From: an uncultured Clostridia bacterium
Lineage (GTDB): Bacteria > Bacillota > Clostridia > Oscillospirales > Oscillospiraceae
Reading direction: 5' to 3'
DNA: 36,117 nt
NCBI GenBank assembly: GCA_946550725.1
Contig: CAMNQX010000019.1
Coordinates: 1-36,117, forward strand
Numbering within the stretch: the first letter of the stretch is position 1; every line of letters starts with the position of its first letter. A program made the position numbers and the translations under genes. Below the pieces are notes generated by a model, which was not told where the DNA came from, did no database searches, and saw only the letters and a list, made by a program, of their open reading frames with translations. Positions 27,849 through 36,117 of this stretch are shown in pieces.

Positions 27849-29870
27849 TTATCCTACCATCCGGCAATACCCACGGGTGGTAAGGCGGTACATCCCTGCG
27901 TACAGCAGCGCAAAAAGGGCAAACACCGCCAGAGTACACACCAGCTCCAGGCCCAGATCATACAGTCCGAACAGAGTGAACAGGCGGGTGATAATGGGAA
28001 AATCAAAGGCCACATGGATCCCCGCCACCAGCAGCGGCGCGAAAAACACCGCGCCCATCTGGCTGTTCACCGAACGGCGCACGTCGTCCTCGTCCAGGCC
28101 CACCTTCTTCATGATTTGGAAACGGCTGCGGTCCTCCCGGCCCTCGGAGAGCTGCTTATAGTAGAGGATGAGCAGGGTGGCCAGCAGGAACAAAATGCCC
28201 AGAAATACGCCCAGGAACAGGAAGCCGCCGTTCATGGCGTAGTAGTCGGAGGCGTAGTGGGCGCGGCTCTCCACCCCAAGGGAGAGATACTCCCCGGCGT
28301 CTACCCGGACCAACGTGTCCATGGCCTCCTGCAGGTCGTCCTGCTGGGCGTTCACGTCGCCCCCCAGGTCCCAGAAGGTCTTCCAGGTCAGCTGCCAGTC
28401 GGAATAATCCCCCGCCGGGCGGGCCGCCATCAGCTCCAACAGCGTCTCCCGGGGCAGGACCACGGTGTATTCAAAATCGGACACGTAGACCAGGGTGGTA
28501 GTGACCTTGGGCGCCGCCGCCAGAGGTTCGCCCAGCTTCACCGTCCAGGGAACGGCATCGGGACCAACACCCAGGGTGAGAGACTGGTCGTCGGGCAGCT
28601 TACCGGTGGTGTAGACGTGAGCCTTGCCGTCCCGGGGAACGGCGCCATGGCCCATGGCCCGGTCATAGGCGTCATAGTCGAAGAAGGTGAACAGGGCTGT
28701 GTTGACGAACTGCTCCGGGCGGGCGGCGGAGTCCACATAAGCGCCGTCGTCCAACACCCGGAAGGAGACGGAGGCCAGATATTCCGTCTCCCCGCCCAGC
28801 TCGGGCGCGTAGCCCTTGTCCGACATGGCGGAGGTCAGCGCGGTTTTCAGCGCCTCCTTGTCCAGCAGCGTCTGGACCAGCGGGTCGTAACGGACGGTCA
28901 TCGCCGCCTCCCGGGGGAACACCTCGTTGACGCTCCGCCGCACCCCCACATAAAGCCCCAGCGTGCCCGAGATCATTACCAGCACCATGGTGCAAAGGAT
29001 GCAGATGTTGGCCAGGCCCACGCCGTTGCGCTTCATGCGGTGGATCATGCCGGAGAGGCCGATGAAGTGAGGGGTCTGATAGTAATAGCTCTTGTTTTTC
29101 CGCAGGGCCTTGAGGATGACCACGCTCCCGGCGGTGAACAGGCAGTAGGTGCCCACCACCACCAGAAGCACCGCCAGGAAGTACACCACCAGGGCGTCCA
29201 GGGCGGACTTGGTGGTGAGGGCGATGAAGTACCCCGCCCCCAGGGTCCCGAAGCCCGCCAGGGCCAGCAGCCAGCGGGCCTTCGGCTCCCGTTCGCCCAC
29301 GTTGCCCTCCCGGAGCAGCTCGGCGGGCTTTTGCTTGGAAAGGCGAAACAGGTCCAGCAGAAGGTTGAAGCCCAACACCAGGGCAAACAGCAGCACGGTG
29401 GACACCGCGGCGGCGGGAGAAAACCGCCCGCCAAAGGCGGGCAGGCCCATGAGGAAGCCCACCAGGCGGCCCATCAGCCCCTGGAGCACCGCCCCCAGCA
29501 GGAGACCGCCCACCACTCCGGTGACCCCCAGGAACACGCTCTCAAAGCCGAGGACCAGGCCAATGTGCCGCTTGCCCATGCCCAGGACGTTGTAAAGCCC
29601 TAGCTCCCGCTGGCGGCCCTTGGCCAGGAAGCGGCCGGTATAGGTGAGGAAAATGGCGGCGAATACCGCGATGACGAAGGTGCCGATGCCCATGAACATG
29701 GAGAGATAGGCGTAGCGAATGCTGTCCGCGGGCCAGACGTCGGGCTGGCTCAGCGCCACGGCCACATAAAAGGCTGCGGCGGTGACCATCAAAGTCAGGA
29801 GATAAGGGAGATACAGCTGCTTGCCCCGGCTGATGTTCTGCCGGGCCAGCCTGGGATAGAGCTTACCCAC
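27849..29870 (-). CDS. BceB/FtsX-type ABC transporter permease
   Basis: A 673-residue permease. Predicted membrane segments: one at about 23-42, a group from about 52 to 285, and three at the C-terminus (about 556-580, 605-625, 634-655). A large extracytoplasmic region of about 210-230 residues lies before the last three. This is the layout of BceB/VraG-like permeases linked to antimicrobial-peptide sensing and resistance. The start is GTG 29870, 7 nt after GGGAGGT; GTG 29879 is an alternative. It overlaps the ATPase gene by 8 bp. Unlike typical bce loci, no sensor kinase or regulator adjoins it. Confidence 0.9.
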   Translation of the reverse strand: MGKLYPRLARQNISRGKQLYLPYLLTLMVTAAAFYVAVALSQPDVWPADSIRYAYLSMFMGIGTFVIAVFAAIFLTYTGRFLAKGRQRELGLYNVLGMGKRHIGLVLGFESVFLGVTGVVGGLLLGAVLQGLMGRLVGFLMGLPAFGGRFSPAAAVSTVLLFALVLGFNLLLDLFRLSKQKPAELLREGNVGEREPKARWLLALAGFGTLGAGYFIALTTKSALDALVVYFLAVLLVVVGTYCLFTAGSVVILKALRKNKSYYYQTPHFIGLSGMIHRMKRNGVGLANICILCTMVLVMISGTLGLYVGVRRSVNEVFPREAAMTVRYDPLVQTLLDKEALKTALTSAMSDKGYAPELGGETEYLASVSFRVLDDGAYVDSAARPEQFVNTALFTFFDYDAYDRAMGHGAVPRDGKAHVYTTGKLPDDQSLTLGVGPDAVPWTVKLGEPLAAAPKVTTTLVYVSDFEYTVVLPRETLLELMAARPAGDYSDWQLTWKTFWDLGGDVNAQQDDLQEAMDTLVRVDAGEYLSLGVESRAHYASDYYAMNGGFLFLGVFLGILFLLATLLILYYKQLSEGREDRSRFQIMKKVGLDEDDVRRSVNSQMGAVFFAPLLVAGIHVAFDFPIITRLFTLFGLYDLGLELVCTLAVFALFALLYAGMYRLTTRGYCRMVG

Positions 29871-30630
29871 GGCGCACACCTCCCGTCCGGAGCTGGGACA
29901 GGGCGGCGGTGATGGTGTTGTAGAACTGGTTCTCGCTCTGTCCCTGGCGGTAGAGCTGCTGGAACACCACCCCGTCCTTGATGAACAGCACCCGGTTCGC
30001 GTGGCTGGCCGCCTGGACCGAGTGGGTAACCATCAGGATGGTCTGGCCCCCGGCGTTCACCCGGCCCAGCAGCTCCAAAAGCTGGTCGGTGGAGCGGGAG
30101 TCCAGCGCGCCGGTGGGTTCGTCGGCCAGGAGCAGCCTGGGGTCGGTGATGAGCGCCCGGGCCACGGCGCAGCGCTGCTTCTGTCCGCCGGACACCTCGT
30201 AGGGGTACTTCTTCAGCAGGCTTTCGATCTCCAGCGCCTCTGCCAGCGGCTTAAGCGCCGCCTCCATCTCCGGGACCTTTTTGCCCGCCAGCACCAGGGG
30301 CAGCAGGATGTTGTCCTTGAGGGAAAAGGTGTCCAGCAAATTGAAGTCCTGGAACACAAAGCCCAGCTTCTCCCGCCGGAACGCCGCCAGCTCCTTCTCC
30401 TTCACCGCCGTCATGTCCCGCCCGTCCAGCAGCACCCGCCCCCCGGTGGGGGTGTCCAGCGCCGCCAGGATGTTGAGGAGGGTGGTCTTGCCGCTGCCCG
30501 ACTCGCCCATCACGGCCACAAACTCCCCTTCCTCCACCGAAAAGCTCACGTTCCTGAGAGCCTGGACCTGGTTGCCGCCGAAGCGGGTGGTGTAGGTCTT
30601 TTCCACATTTTCCACCGTTAAAATAGCCAT
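29863..30630 (-). CDS. ABC transporter ATPase (BceA/LolD type)
   Basis: A 255-residue ATPase: Walker A GESGSGKTT (42-50), Q-loop VFQDFNLLD, signature VSGGQKQR (146-153), Walker B LLLADEPTGALD (166-177), and the switch His in MVTHSVQAA. The MacB/LolD/BceA subgroup signature (YTTRFGGNQVQALRNVSF, DEPTGALDS) matches the partner permease. It starts at ATG 30630 after GGAGG. Promoter TTGAAC-16-TAAAAT at 30664-30691 (minus strand). Confidence 0.94.
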   Translation of the reverse strand: MAILTVENVEKTYTTRFGGNQVQALRNVSFSVEEGEFVAVMGESGSGKTTLLNILAALDTPTGGRVLLDGRDMTAVKEKELAAFRREKLGFVFQDFNLLDTFSLKDNILLPLVLAGKKVPEMEAALKPLAEALEIESLLKKYPYEVSGGQKQRCAVARALITDPRLLLADEPTGALDSRSTDQLLELLGRVNAGGQTILMVTHSVQAASHANRVLFIKDGVVFQQLYRQGQSENQFYNTITAALSQLRTGGVRRG

Positions 30631-30663
30631 GTCTGTTTCCTCCTTCTTGGAATCTACGACCCT

Positions 30664-30691
30664 ATTTTAACGCGAAAAATCCCGTGTTCAA
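30664..30691 (-). promoter_or_regulatory. Promoter of the ABC transporter operon
   Basis: Minus strand TTGAAC (30686-30691), 16-bp spacer, TAAAAT (30664-30669). Confidence 0.55.
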
Positions 30692-30738
30692 GTGGGTTTT
30701 CGGAATGTTATGGAATCGTTATCCCTCCGACAGGGAAC

Positions 30739-30761
30739 CGTAAGAAAGCCGTAAGAAACCC
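30739..30761 (-). promoter_or_regulatory. 11-bp-spaced direct repeat upstream of the ABC operon
   Basis: On the minus strand TTTCTTACGG occurs twice with an 11-bp period, the usual spacing of OmpR-family binding sites. It lies about 50 bp upstream of the -35. A response regulator encoded elsewhere could bind here (inference). Confidence 0.35.
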
Positions 30762-30788
30762 CCGCCCAACTCCGGGCGGGGGTGGTTT
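30758..30788 (-). terminator. Terminator after the lipoprotein gene
   Basis: CCCCCGCCC and GGGCGGGGG pair around a short loop, followed on the minus strand by TTTCTT, just after the lipoprotein stop at 30789. Confidence 0.65.
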
Positions 30789-31334
30789 TCAACTCGGTTG
30801 CTCAAGGGGCGCGTCAGGGGCTTGTGCTGTCAGAAGCTCCAAAACACTTGGAAAGGTCTCCGGGCGTACCCAAACCCATTCTTCGGTCGCCTCGTTGACG
30901 ATATGTATCTCCCACAGCTCCTGTACCGATGTCCCATCCTCTCCTTCTGTCCAGCCGGAACGGGTGTAGATGTAATAGTCCTCTATCAGATGGTGGCAAA
31001 GGATGGATGAGCTGAAGTACTCTACCTTTTCCTTGGCAAAGGGCAGGTGAAAGAGGTTCGGTTCCACGCTGTTACAATCTTCAAAAACATGGTACTCCAG
31101 GCACCTTTGTCTGGCATCCTCCGACAAAAAATCCACGACCTCCTGCGGCTCGGCATACCGCCTTTCCCAGCCCTCTATCTGATCCTGCGGCGCCGCGGCG
31201 CTCTCTTGCGGGTTCCCCGAAAGTGGCCAGCTGCCTGCTTCGCCGGGAATATCATCCACACAGGACAAAAGACCCGCCGCAAGCGCTCCCGCCAACACAA
31301 GGAATACGGCCGCCGGTAAGAACCTTCCTTTCAT
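30789..31334 (-). CDS. Lipoprotein of unknown function
   Basis: A 181-residue predicted lipoprotein: signal MKGRFLPAAVFLVLAGAL and lipobox GLLSC with C25. The mature part has no family I recognise; it is acidic, with WERRYAEPQEVVDFLSEDA, a Cys-rich CLEYHVFEDCNSVE stretch and an aromatic TEEWVWVRPETF end. ATG 31334 lies after GGGGGCGG. It starts 34 bp after the NSS transporter stop and probably belongs to that operon, so a substrate-related outer-face role is conceivable. Confidence 0.7.
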   Translation of the reverse strand: MKGRFLPAAVFLVLAGALAAGLLSCVDDIPGEAGSWPLSGNPQESAAAPQDQIEGWERRYAEPQEVVDFLSEDARQRCLEYHVFEDCNSVEPNLFHLPFAKEKVEYFSSSILCHHLIEDYYIYTRSGWTEGEDGTSVQELWEIHIVNEATEEWVWVRPETFPSVLELLTAQAPDAPLEQPS

Positions 31335-31368
31335 GCCGCCGCCCCCTTTTTCTATATCAAACAAATCC

Positions 31369-32724
31369 TTACAGCAACCCCTGAATGAGGATGACCAGAA
31401 TGAGCACAGGGAGGACGAACTGGAAATAGGGCTTGAGCCACCGGGGCATCTTCAGCCCCGTCCCCTTGTTGGCCTCCTTGAGGTACTTGTCGTACCCCCA
31501 GCCCCACTTGGTCACGCAGAACAGCAGGTAGACCAGGGAACCCAGCGGCAGCATGAGGTTGCTCACCAAAAAGTCCTCAAAGTCCAACACGTTGCGGCCC
31601 AGGATGCTTACGTTGCCCCACAGGTTGAAGCCCAGCACGCAGGGCACGCTGGCCAGCAGGATAAACACGCAGTTGATGACGCTGGCCTTCTTGCGGCTCC
31701 AGCCAAAGTTATCGATGGCGTTGGTCTGGAGGTTCTCAAACACCGCGATGACGGTGGAGAAGGAGGCGAAGGTCATAAACAGGAAGAACAGCGCGCCCCA
31801 GAGCCGGCCGCCCACCATCCCGGCGAACACCTTGGGCAGGGTGACGAAGATCAGGTTGGGACCGCTGTCGGGCTGCACGCCAAAGGAGAAGCAGGCGGGG
31901 AAGATGATCAGCCCCGCCGCCAGCGCCACCACCGTATCCAGGGCGCAGATGCGGCCTGCCTCGCCGGTGAGGGTGTGCTCCCGGCTCATGTAGCTGCCGA
32001 ACACCTCCATGGCGGCGATACCCAGGCTGAGGGTGAAGAACGCCTGGTTCATAGCGGCGGTGGCCACGTTACCGATGCCCACCTTGGCCGCCCGGTCAAA
32101 GTCGGGAAGCAGGTAGAACTTGACCCCCTCCAGCGCCCCTTGCAGGGTGAGGCTGTGCACCGCCAGCACGGCGATGAGGGCCAGCAGGCCCACCATCATC
32201 ACCTTGGTGATGCGCTCCAGCCCCTTTTGCAGGCCGAAGCTGCACACCAGAAAGCCCACCAGCACCGTCAGCGCCATCCAAAGGCCCATCTCCCCGGGAT
32301 TTGCCAGCATGGCGGGCCACACCCCGTCGATCCCGGCGGCGTCCAGCCCCACGAAGGTGCCCGAGACGAACTTCACAAAGTAACCAAACATCCAGCCGGA
32401 CACGGTGGTGTAGTACATCATCAGCAGGCAGCAGCCCGCCACGCAGAACCAGCCGTGGATGTGCCACTTGCTCCCCGGCTTTTCCAGGGCCTTGTAGCCC
32501 TCCACCGCACTTTTGCCGCTGGCCCGGCCCACCGCCAACTCCATGGTGAGCACCGGCAGGGCCATCACCACCAGAAACAGCAGGTACAGCAGCACGAACA
32601 CGCCGCCGCCGTTCTCCCCTGCCACATAGGGAAACTTCCACACGTTGCCGATGCCCACGGCGCACCCGGCGCTGACCAGAATAAAGCCCAGCCGGGAGCC
32701 AAACTTCTCTCGTTTCACATTCAT
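31369..32724 (-). CDS. NSS-family sodium-dependent transporter
   Basis: A 451-residue neurotransmitter:sodium-symporter family protein (LeuT/MhsT type). The family's first helix is clear: FGSRLGFILVSAGCAVGIGNVWKFPY pattern with the sodium and substrate-binding AVGIGNVWKFPY. Further signatures are ENGGGVFVLLYLLF and the unwound sixth-helix region around AAMNQAFFTLSLGIAAM. About eleven membrane helices are expected. Members move amino acids or related amines with sodium. The ATG at 32724 is close to AAGGAG; a GTG six bases later has better spacing. Promoter TTGACT-17-TAGGAT at 32753-32781 (minus). Confidence 0.93.
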   Translation of the reverse strand: MNVKREKFGSRLGFILVSAGCAVGIGNVWKFPYVAGENGGGVFVLLYLLFLVVMALPVLTMELAVGRASGKSAVEGYKALEKPGSKWHIHGWFCVAGCCLLMMYYTTVSGWMFGYFVKFVSGTFVGLDAAGIDGVWPAMLANPGEMGLWMALTVLVGFLVCSFGLQKGLERITKVMMVGLLALIAVLAVHSLTLQGALEGVKFYLLPDFDRAAKVGIGNVATAAMNQAFFTLSLGIAAMEVFGSYMSREHTLTGEAGRICALDTVVALAAGLIIFPACFSFGVQPDSGPNLIFVTLPKVFAGMVGGRLWGALFFLFMTFASFSTVIAVFENLQTNAIDNFGWSRKKASVINCVFILLASVPCVLGFNLWGNVSILGRNVLDFEDFLVSNLMLPLGSLVYLLFCVTKWGWGYDKYLKEANKGTGLKMPRWLKPYFQFVLPVLILVILIQGLL

Positions 32725-32752
32725 CTCTCCTTATAGGCAAACAAGTGCCTTT

Positions 32753-32781
32753 ATCCTACCAATTATGCCGAAAAAAGTCAA
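32753..32781 (-). promoter_or_regulatory. Promoter of the NSS operon
   Basis: Minus strand TTGACT (32776-32781), 17-bp spacer, TAGGAT (32753-32758). The -35 overlaps the galM stop codon. Confidence 0.6.
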
Positions 32782-33821
32782 GCCAGCGAAAACAGGAACC
32801 GGGTGGTGTGGTCGAACCGCTCCCCCGCCTTCAAAACGGCGGAGGGAAAGGCGGGCTGGTTGGGGGAGTCGGGGAAGAACTGGGTCTCCAGGCAGAAGGC
32901 GTGGCGGGGGGCGTAGCGAGCGCCGCCCTTCCCAGCCCGGTCGCTGAGGTAATTGGCGGTGTAGAGCTGCACGCCGGGGAGGGTGGTCTCCACCGTCAAT
33001 TTGATCCCGGTTTTCGGAGAGACCACCTCCGCCGCAGGGCGCAGCGCGCCCGGTTCGCCGTCCACCACATAGCTGTGGTCGTAGCCCTTTGCCATGACAA
33101 GCTGGTCAAAGCCGTCGTCCACCCGCTGGCCCAGAGGGGCGGGGACAGTGAAGTCCATGGGCGTGCCCGCCACAGGGGCAAACTGCCCCAGAGGGATGGA
33201 GGTCTCGTCGGTGGGGATGTACTGATGGGCGAACAGCCTGGCCACATGATCCCCTGCGTCCCCCGCGCCGTGGCCGGAAAGGTTGAAGTAGGCGTGGTTG
33301 GTCAGGTTGCAGGGGGTGTCCCTGTCGCTCTGCGCCTCGTAGTGGAGGGTCAGCCCCTCCCCGGTGAGGGTGTAGGTCACCCGGACGGTCATATGGCCAG
33401 GGTAACCCTCCTCCCCGTCAGGGCTGTCCAGGGTGAGGACTGCCTTGTCCGCTGTCAGTTCCTCCACCGTCCACACCCGGTAGGAAAAGCCCTTGATCCC
33501 GCCGTGAAGGTGGTTGGGACCGTTGTTCACCGCCAAGGCGTACTCCCTGCCGCCCAGGGTGAAGCGGCCCTTGGCGATGCGGTTGGCGAAGCGGCCCACC
33601 ACCGCCCCCAGGTAGGCGTCCTGAGCCGCGTATTCCTCCAGGGTGTCATAGCCCAGGACCACGTCGGTGGGCGTTCCGTCTCTGCCGGGGACGGTCAGGC
33701 TCTGCAGCGTGGCCCCAAAGGTCAGCACCCCGCAGGACAGTTCCCCCGCCCGCAGCCGCAGCAGCTCCACCACCTCCCCCTCCGGCGTTGTGCCGAAGGG
33801 CTTTCGTTCCGGTCCGTACAT
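32778..33821 (-). CDS. galM: Aldose 1-epimerase (galactose mutarotase)
   Basis: A 347-residue GalM-type epimerase converting beta- to alpha-galactose before galactokinase. Motifs: GAVVGRFANRIAKGRF, NNGPNHLHGG (H104, H106), CNLTNHAYFNLSG (H176, catalytic) and FCLETQFFPDSPNQP with the catalytic Glu. The length is normal. ATG 33821 follows AGGGAGGAG. It is divergent from galK-galT with promoters GTGACA-17-TATAAT (minus, 33854-33882) and TTGTGA-17-TATACT (plus) in a shared 155-bp gap. Confidence 0.95.
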   Translation of the reverse strand: MYGPERKPFGTTPEGEVVELLRLRAGELSCGVLTFGATLQSLTVPGRDGTPTDVVLGYDTLEEYAAQDAYLGAVVGRFANRIAKGRFTLGGREYALAVNNGPNHLHGGIKGFSYRVWTVEELTADKAVLTLDSPDGEEGYPGHMTVRVTYTLTGEGLTLHYEAQSDRDTPCNLTNHAYFNLSGHGAGDAGDHVARLFAHQYIPTDETSIPLGQFAPVAGTPMDFTVPAPLGQRVDDGFDQLVMAKGYDHSYVVDGEPGALRPAAEVVSPKTGIKLTVETTLPGVQLYTANYLSDRAGKGGARYAPRHAFCLETQFFPDSPNQPAFPSAVLKAGERFDHTTRFLFSLA

Positions 33822-33853
33822 CGTAAACTCCTCCCTTTTGTATGCTGTTCTTC

Positions 33854-33882
33854 ATTATACACACCTCCGGGCAAATTGTCAC
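33854..33882 (-). promoter_or_regulatory. Promoter of galM
   Basis: Minus strand GTGACA (33877-33882), 17-bp spacer, TATAAT (33854-33859). Confidence 0.7.
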
Positions 33883-33902
33883 TCATTTTTACGGAAAATG
33901 GA

Positions 33903-33931
33903 TTGTGATTTGTGTATTTATATGGTATACT
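33903..33931 (+). promoter_or_regulatory. Promoter of galK-galT
   Basis: TTGTGA (33903-33908), 17-bp spacer, extended -10 TGG-TATACT (33926-33931). No clear operator was recognised. Confidence 0.7.
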
Positions 33932-33976
33932 GGAAGGCAACTAAGCAGCCCCAAATCCTTACGGAGGTGACCTTCG

Positions 33977-35275
33977 ATGAATACCTGCAGTTCCCTGCTC
34001 ACCGCTCTGCTGGACGGCGCCTACGACAAGGCCTTGGTCCCCCTCTATGCCCTGGACGGCACCCAGGCCAGTCTGGACGCCGCGCGGGCGCGCGCCGTCC
34101 ATGTGGTCCAGTCCTTCCGGGACGCCTTCCAGCCCGGTGACGCCCCTGCCGCTCTGTTCAGCGGCCCCGGCCGCACGGAGATCGGCGGCAACCACACCGA
34201 CCACCAGCATGGCCACGTCCTCTGCGGCAGCGTGGACATGGATATGCTCTCCTGCGCCGCCCCCAACGGCGAGAACGTCATCCGCGTCCTCTCGGAGGGA
34301 TATCCCGCCCTGGAGATCGACCTGGACAGCCTTCTTCCCCGGGAGGAGGAGCGCAACGGCTCCGCCGCCCTGGTCCGGGGCGTGGCCGCCAAGGTCAAAG
34401 AGCTTGGCTACCCCCTGGTGGGCTTCAACGCCTACATCACCTCCACCGTTCTCTCCGGCTCCGGCCTCTCCTCCTCCGCCGCCTATGAGACCCTCATCGG
34501 CAACATCCTCAATCACTTCTGCTGCCAGGGGAAGCTGGACCCCGTCACCATCGCCAAGATCGGCCAGTACGCCGAGAACGTCTACTTTGGCAAGCCCTGC
34601 GGCCTGATGGACCAGATGGGCTCCTCCGTGGGCGGCGCGGTGGCCATCGACTTCGCCGACCCCACCGCCCCGGTGGTGGACAAGGTGGACTACGACTTCA
34701 CCCGGTCGGGCCACGTGCTGTGCATCGTGGACACCGCCTCCAGCCACGGCGACCTCACCGACGACTACGCCGACATCACCCGGGAGATGGGCGCGGTAGC
34801 CGCCCACTTCGGCAAGCAGTTCCTCCGGGACGTGCCCGAGGCGGACTTCCGCGCCACCCTCCCCCAGCTGCGGGAGAAATACGGCGACCGGGCGGTGCTG
34901 CGCGCCCTCCACTTCTATAACGACGACCGCCGGGCCGTAGAGGAGGCTCAGGCCCTCAAGGACGGGGACTTCCCCCGCTTTCTGGCTCTGGTCAACGCCT
35001 CCGGCATCTCCTCTGCCCTACACCTGCAAAACACCTGGTCCATCGCCGATCCCCGGCAGCAGGCCATCCCCGTGGCTCTGGCCCGGGGGGCGGAGCTGCT
35101 GGACGGCGCGGGGGCCATCCGCGTCCACGGCGGCGGCTTCGCCGGCACCATTCAGGCCTTTGTCCCCGAAGAGCGGGCGGCGCTGTTCAAGTCCGGCATG
35201 GAGGCGCTGTTCGGCGCCGGACACTGTCACATCCTGCACATCCGCTCCAAGGGCGGCTGTGTCATCATCGCGTAA
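33977..35275 (+). CDS. galK: Galactokinase
   Basis: A 432-residue GHMP kinase phosphorylating alpha-galactose to galactose-1-phosphate. Galactokinase signature GRTEIGGNHTDHQHGHVL (65-82); GHMP ATP loop VLSGSGLSSSAAYE (158-171); C-terminal GAIRVHGGGFAGTIQAFV. The signature deviates a little (TEIGGNHTD rather than xNLIGEHTD), typical of this clostridial branch. ATG 33977 follows GGAGGTG. galT starts 21 bp downstream. With GalM, GalT and the GH42 enzyme it forms a Leloir route. Confidence 0.95.
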   Translation: MNTCSSLLTALLDGAYDKALVPLYALDGTQASLDAARARAVHVVQSFRDAFQPGDAPAALFSGPGRTEIGGNHTDHQHGHVLCGSVDMDMLSCAAPNGENVIRVLSEGYPALEIDLDSLLPREEERNGSAALVRGVAAKVKELGYPLVGFNAYITSTVLSGSGLSSSAAYETLIGNILNHFCCQGKLDPVTIAKIGQYAENVYFGKPCGLMDQMGSSVGGAVAIDFADPTAPVVDKVDYDFTRSGHVLCIVDTASSHGDLTDDYADITREMGAVAAHFGKQFLRDVPEADFRATLPQLREKYGDRAVLRALHFYNDDRRAVEEAQALKDGDFPRFLALVNASGISSALHLQNTWSIADPRQQAIPVALARGAELLDGAGAIRVHGGGFAGTIQAFVPEERAALFKSGMEALFGAGHCHILHIRSKGGCVIIA

Positions 35276-35296
35276 TTTGAGAGAGGAGAGATCGAC

Positions 35297-36117
35297 ATGG
35301 TAAACGAAGCGGTATCCAAGCTGGCGACCTACGCCCTGCGGACGGGCCTCATCGAGGAATGCGAGTACATCTGGGCGGTGAACGCCATTCTGGACGCCCT
35401 GCAGCTGGACAGCTACGCCGACCCCGGCCAGACCTGGGGCGACATTGAGCTGGCCCCCGTGCTGGAGGAGCTGCTGGACGACGCCCACGCCCGGGGTGTG
35501 CTCACCGAGGACTCGGTGGTGTACCGCGACCTCTTTGACACCGAGATCATGGGCCGCCTCACCCCCCGTCCCGCCCAGGTCATCGCCAAGTTCCTGGCTC
35601 TCTATCAGCAGTCGCCCAAGGCGGCCACCGACTGGTACTACAAGCTCTCCCAGGACACCAACTACATCCGCCGGGACCGCATCGCCAAGGACGTGAAGTG
35701 GAAGGCCCCCACCGAGTACGGCGAACTGGACATCACCATCAACCTCTCCAAGCCGGAGAAGGATCCCAAGGCCATCGCGGCGGCGAAGAACCTCCCCGCT
35801 GCGGCCTATCCCCGCTGCCAGCTGTGCGCCGAGAACGAGGGGTACGCGGGACGGGTGAACCACCCCGCCCGCCAGAACCACCGGGTGGTGCCCATCACCA
35901 TCAACGGCTCTCCCTGGTTCCTGCAGTACTCCCCCTACGTCTACTACAATGAGCACTGCATCTGCTTCAACAAGGAGCACACCCCCATGAAGATCGACCG
36001 GGCCTGCTTCGCCAAGCTGCTGGACTTTGTGGGCCAGTTCCCCCACTACTTCGTCGGCTCCAACGCCGACCTGCCCATCGTGGGCGGCTCCATTCTGGCC
36101 CACGACCACTTCCAGGG
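35297..36117 (+). CDS. galT: Galactose-1-phosphate uridylyltransferase, class II, N-terminal part
   Basis: Open to the end of the window (about 273 codons; the gene continues beyond). The start MVNEAVSKLATYALRTGLI, then FDTEIMGRLTPRP, DTNYIRRDRIAKD, YPRCQLCAENEGYAGR and IVGGSILAHDHFQG, match the class II GalT of Firmicutes, which is distinct from the histidine-triad Escherichia coli type. It swaps UMP between UDP-glucose and galactose-1-phosphate. ATG 35297 follows AGGAGAG. The final active-site part lies outside the window. Confidence 0.95.
   Translation, partial: MVNEAVSKLATYALRTGLIEECEYIWAVNAILDALQLDSYADPGQTWGDIELAPVLEELLDDAHARGVLTEDSVVYRDLFDTEIMGRLTPRPAQVIAKFLALYQQSPKAATDWYYKLSQDTNYIRRDRIAKDVKWKAPTEYGELDITINLSKPEKDPKAIAAAKNLPAAAYPRCQLCAENEGYAGRVNHPARQNHRVVPITINGSPWFLQYSPYVYYNEHCICFNKEHTPMKIDRACFAKLLDFVGQFPHYFVGSNADLPIVGGSILAHDHFQ

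Noticed and set aside
27069-29603. Open frame of 844 codons on the plus strand
   Set aside because: Antisense to the ABC permease; His/Gln/Gly-rich low-complexity product, no ribosome site, and the opposite strand has a clear permease.
31333-32736. Open frame of 467 codons on the plus strand
   Set aside because: Antisense shadow of the NSS transporter caused by high GC at third positions.

Overview
The window looks like a chromosome segment of a GC-rich, spore-forming gut Clostridium relative, most like the Oscillospiraceae (Flavonifractor/Lawsonibacter-type). This assignment is inferred from gene content: a two-gene minimal SUF system, QueH, a radical-SAM/DUF4130 pair, the mother-cell sigma factor SigK, strong AGGAGG ribosome sites and sigma-A promoters. 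No 16S rRNA gene is present to settle it.

Layout. 1-4.8 kb: the start of typA, a CBS-pair protein, queH, the SmsC/SmsB-type Fe-S assembly operon, and a MerR-RDD membrane regulator. 4.8-8.9 kb (minus strand): a response regulator, histidine kinase and GH42 beta-galactosidase apparently in one operon. 9.0-11.05 kb: a two-gene radical-SAM/TIGR03915 DNA-repair-type operon with a perfect Gram-positive LexA box beside its promoter. 11.5-12.9 kb: a secreted leucine-rich-repeat protein. 13-14.8 kb: a TtcA-type tRNA thiolase divergent from rplM-rpsI. 14.9-18.1 kb: a serpin lipoprotein, then plsY and a UgtP-like glycolipid synthase.

The most striking part is 18.1-26.7 kb. The gene for sporulation sigma factor SigK (minus strand) is split. 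Codons 1-210 lie at 26719-26090, and the last 17 codons plus stop lie at 18157-18105. Between them is a 7,931-bp element with a large serine recombinase at one end. Both junctions share a short core, and each has a 13-bp arm at exactly the same distance from the core. Excision through the core would rebuild an in-frame 227-residue SigK and give a circle with a symmetric attP. This is a skin-like element, analogous to skin of Bacillus subtilis and Clostridioides difficile, but small and placed near the 3' end of sigK. Its cargo is a 34-residue ORF before the recombinase, a candidate structured RNA, an SLH-domain protein, a REP-associated tyrosine transposase (RAYT), a complex palindromic region, an orphan protein, a Fic protein and an AT-rich membrane protein.

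26.7-36.1 kb: tRNA-Ala(GGC) with tRNA-like debris, a cytidylate-kinase-like protein, a BceAB-type ABC transporter, an NSS sodium symporter with a lipoprotein, and a Leloir galactose cluster (galM divergent from galK-galT). With the GH42 enzyme this would take galactosides to glucose-1-phosphate. Composite palindromic repeats of REP/BIME type lie just after several genes.
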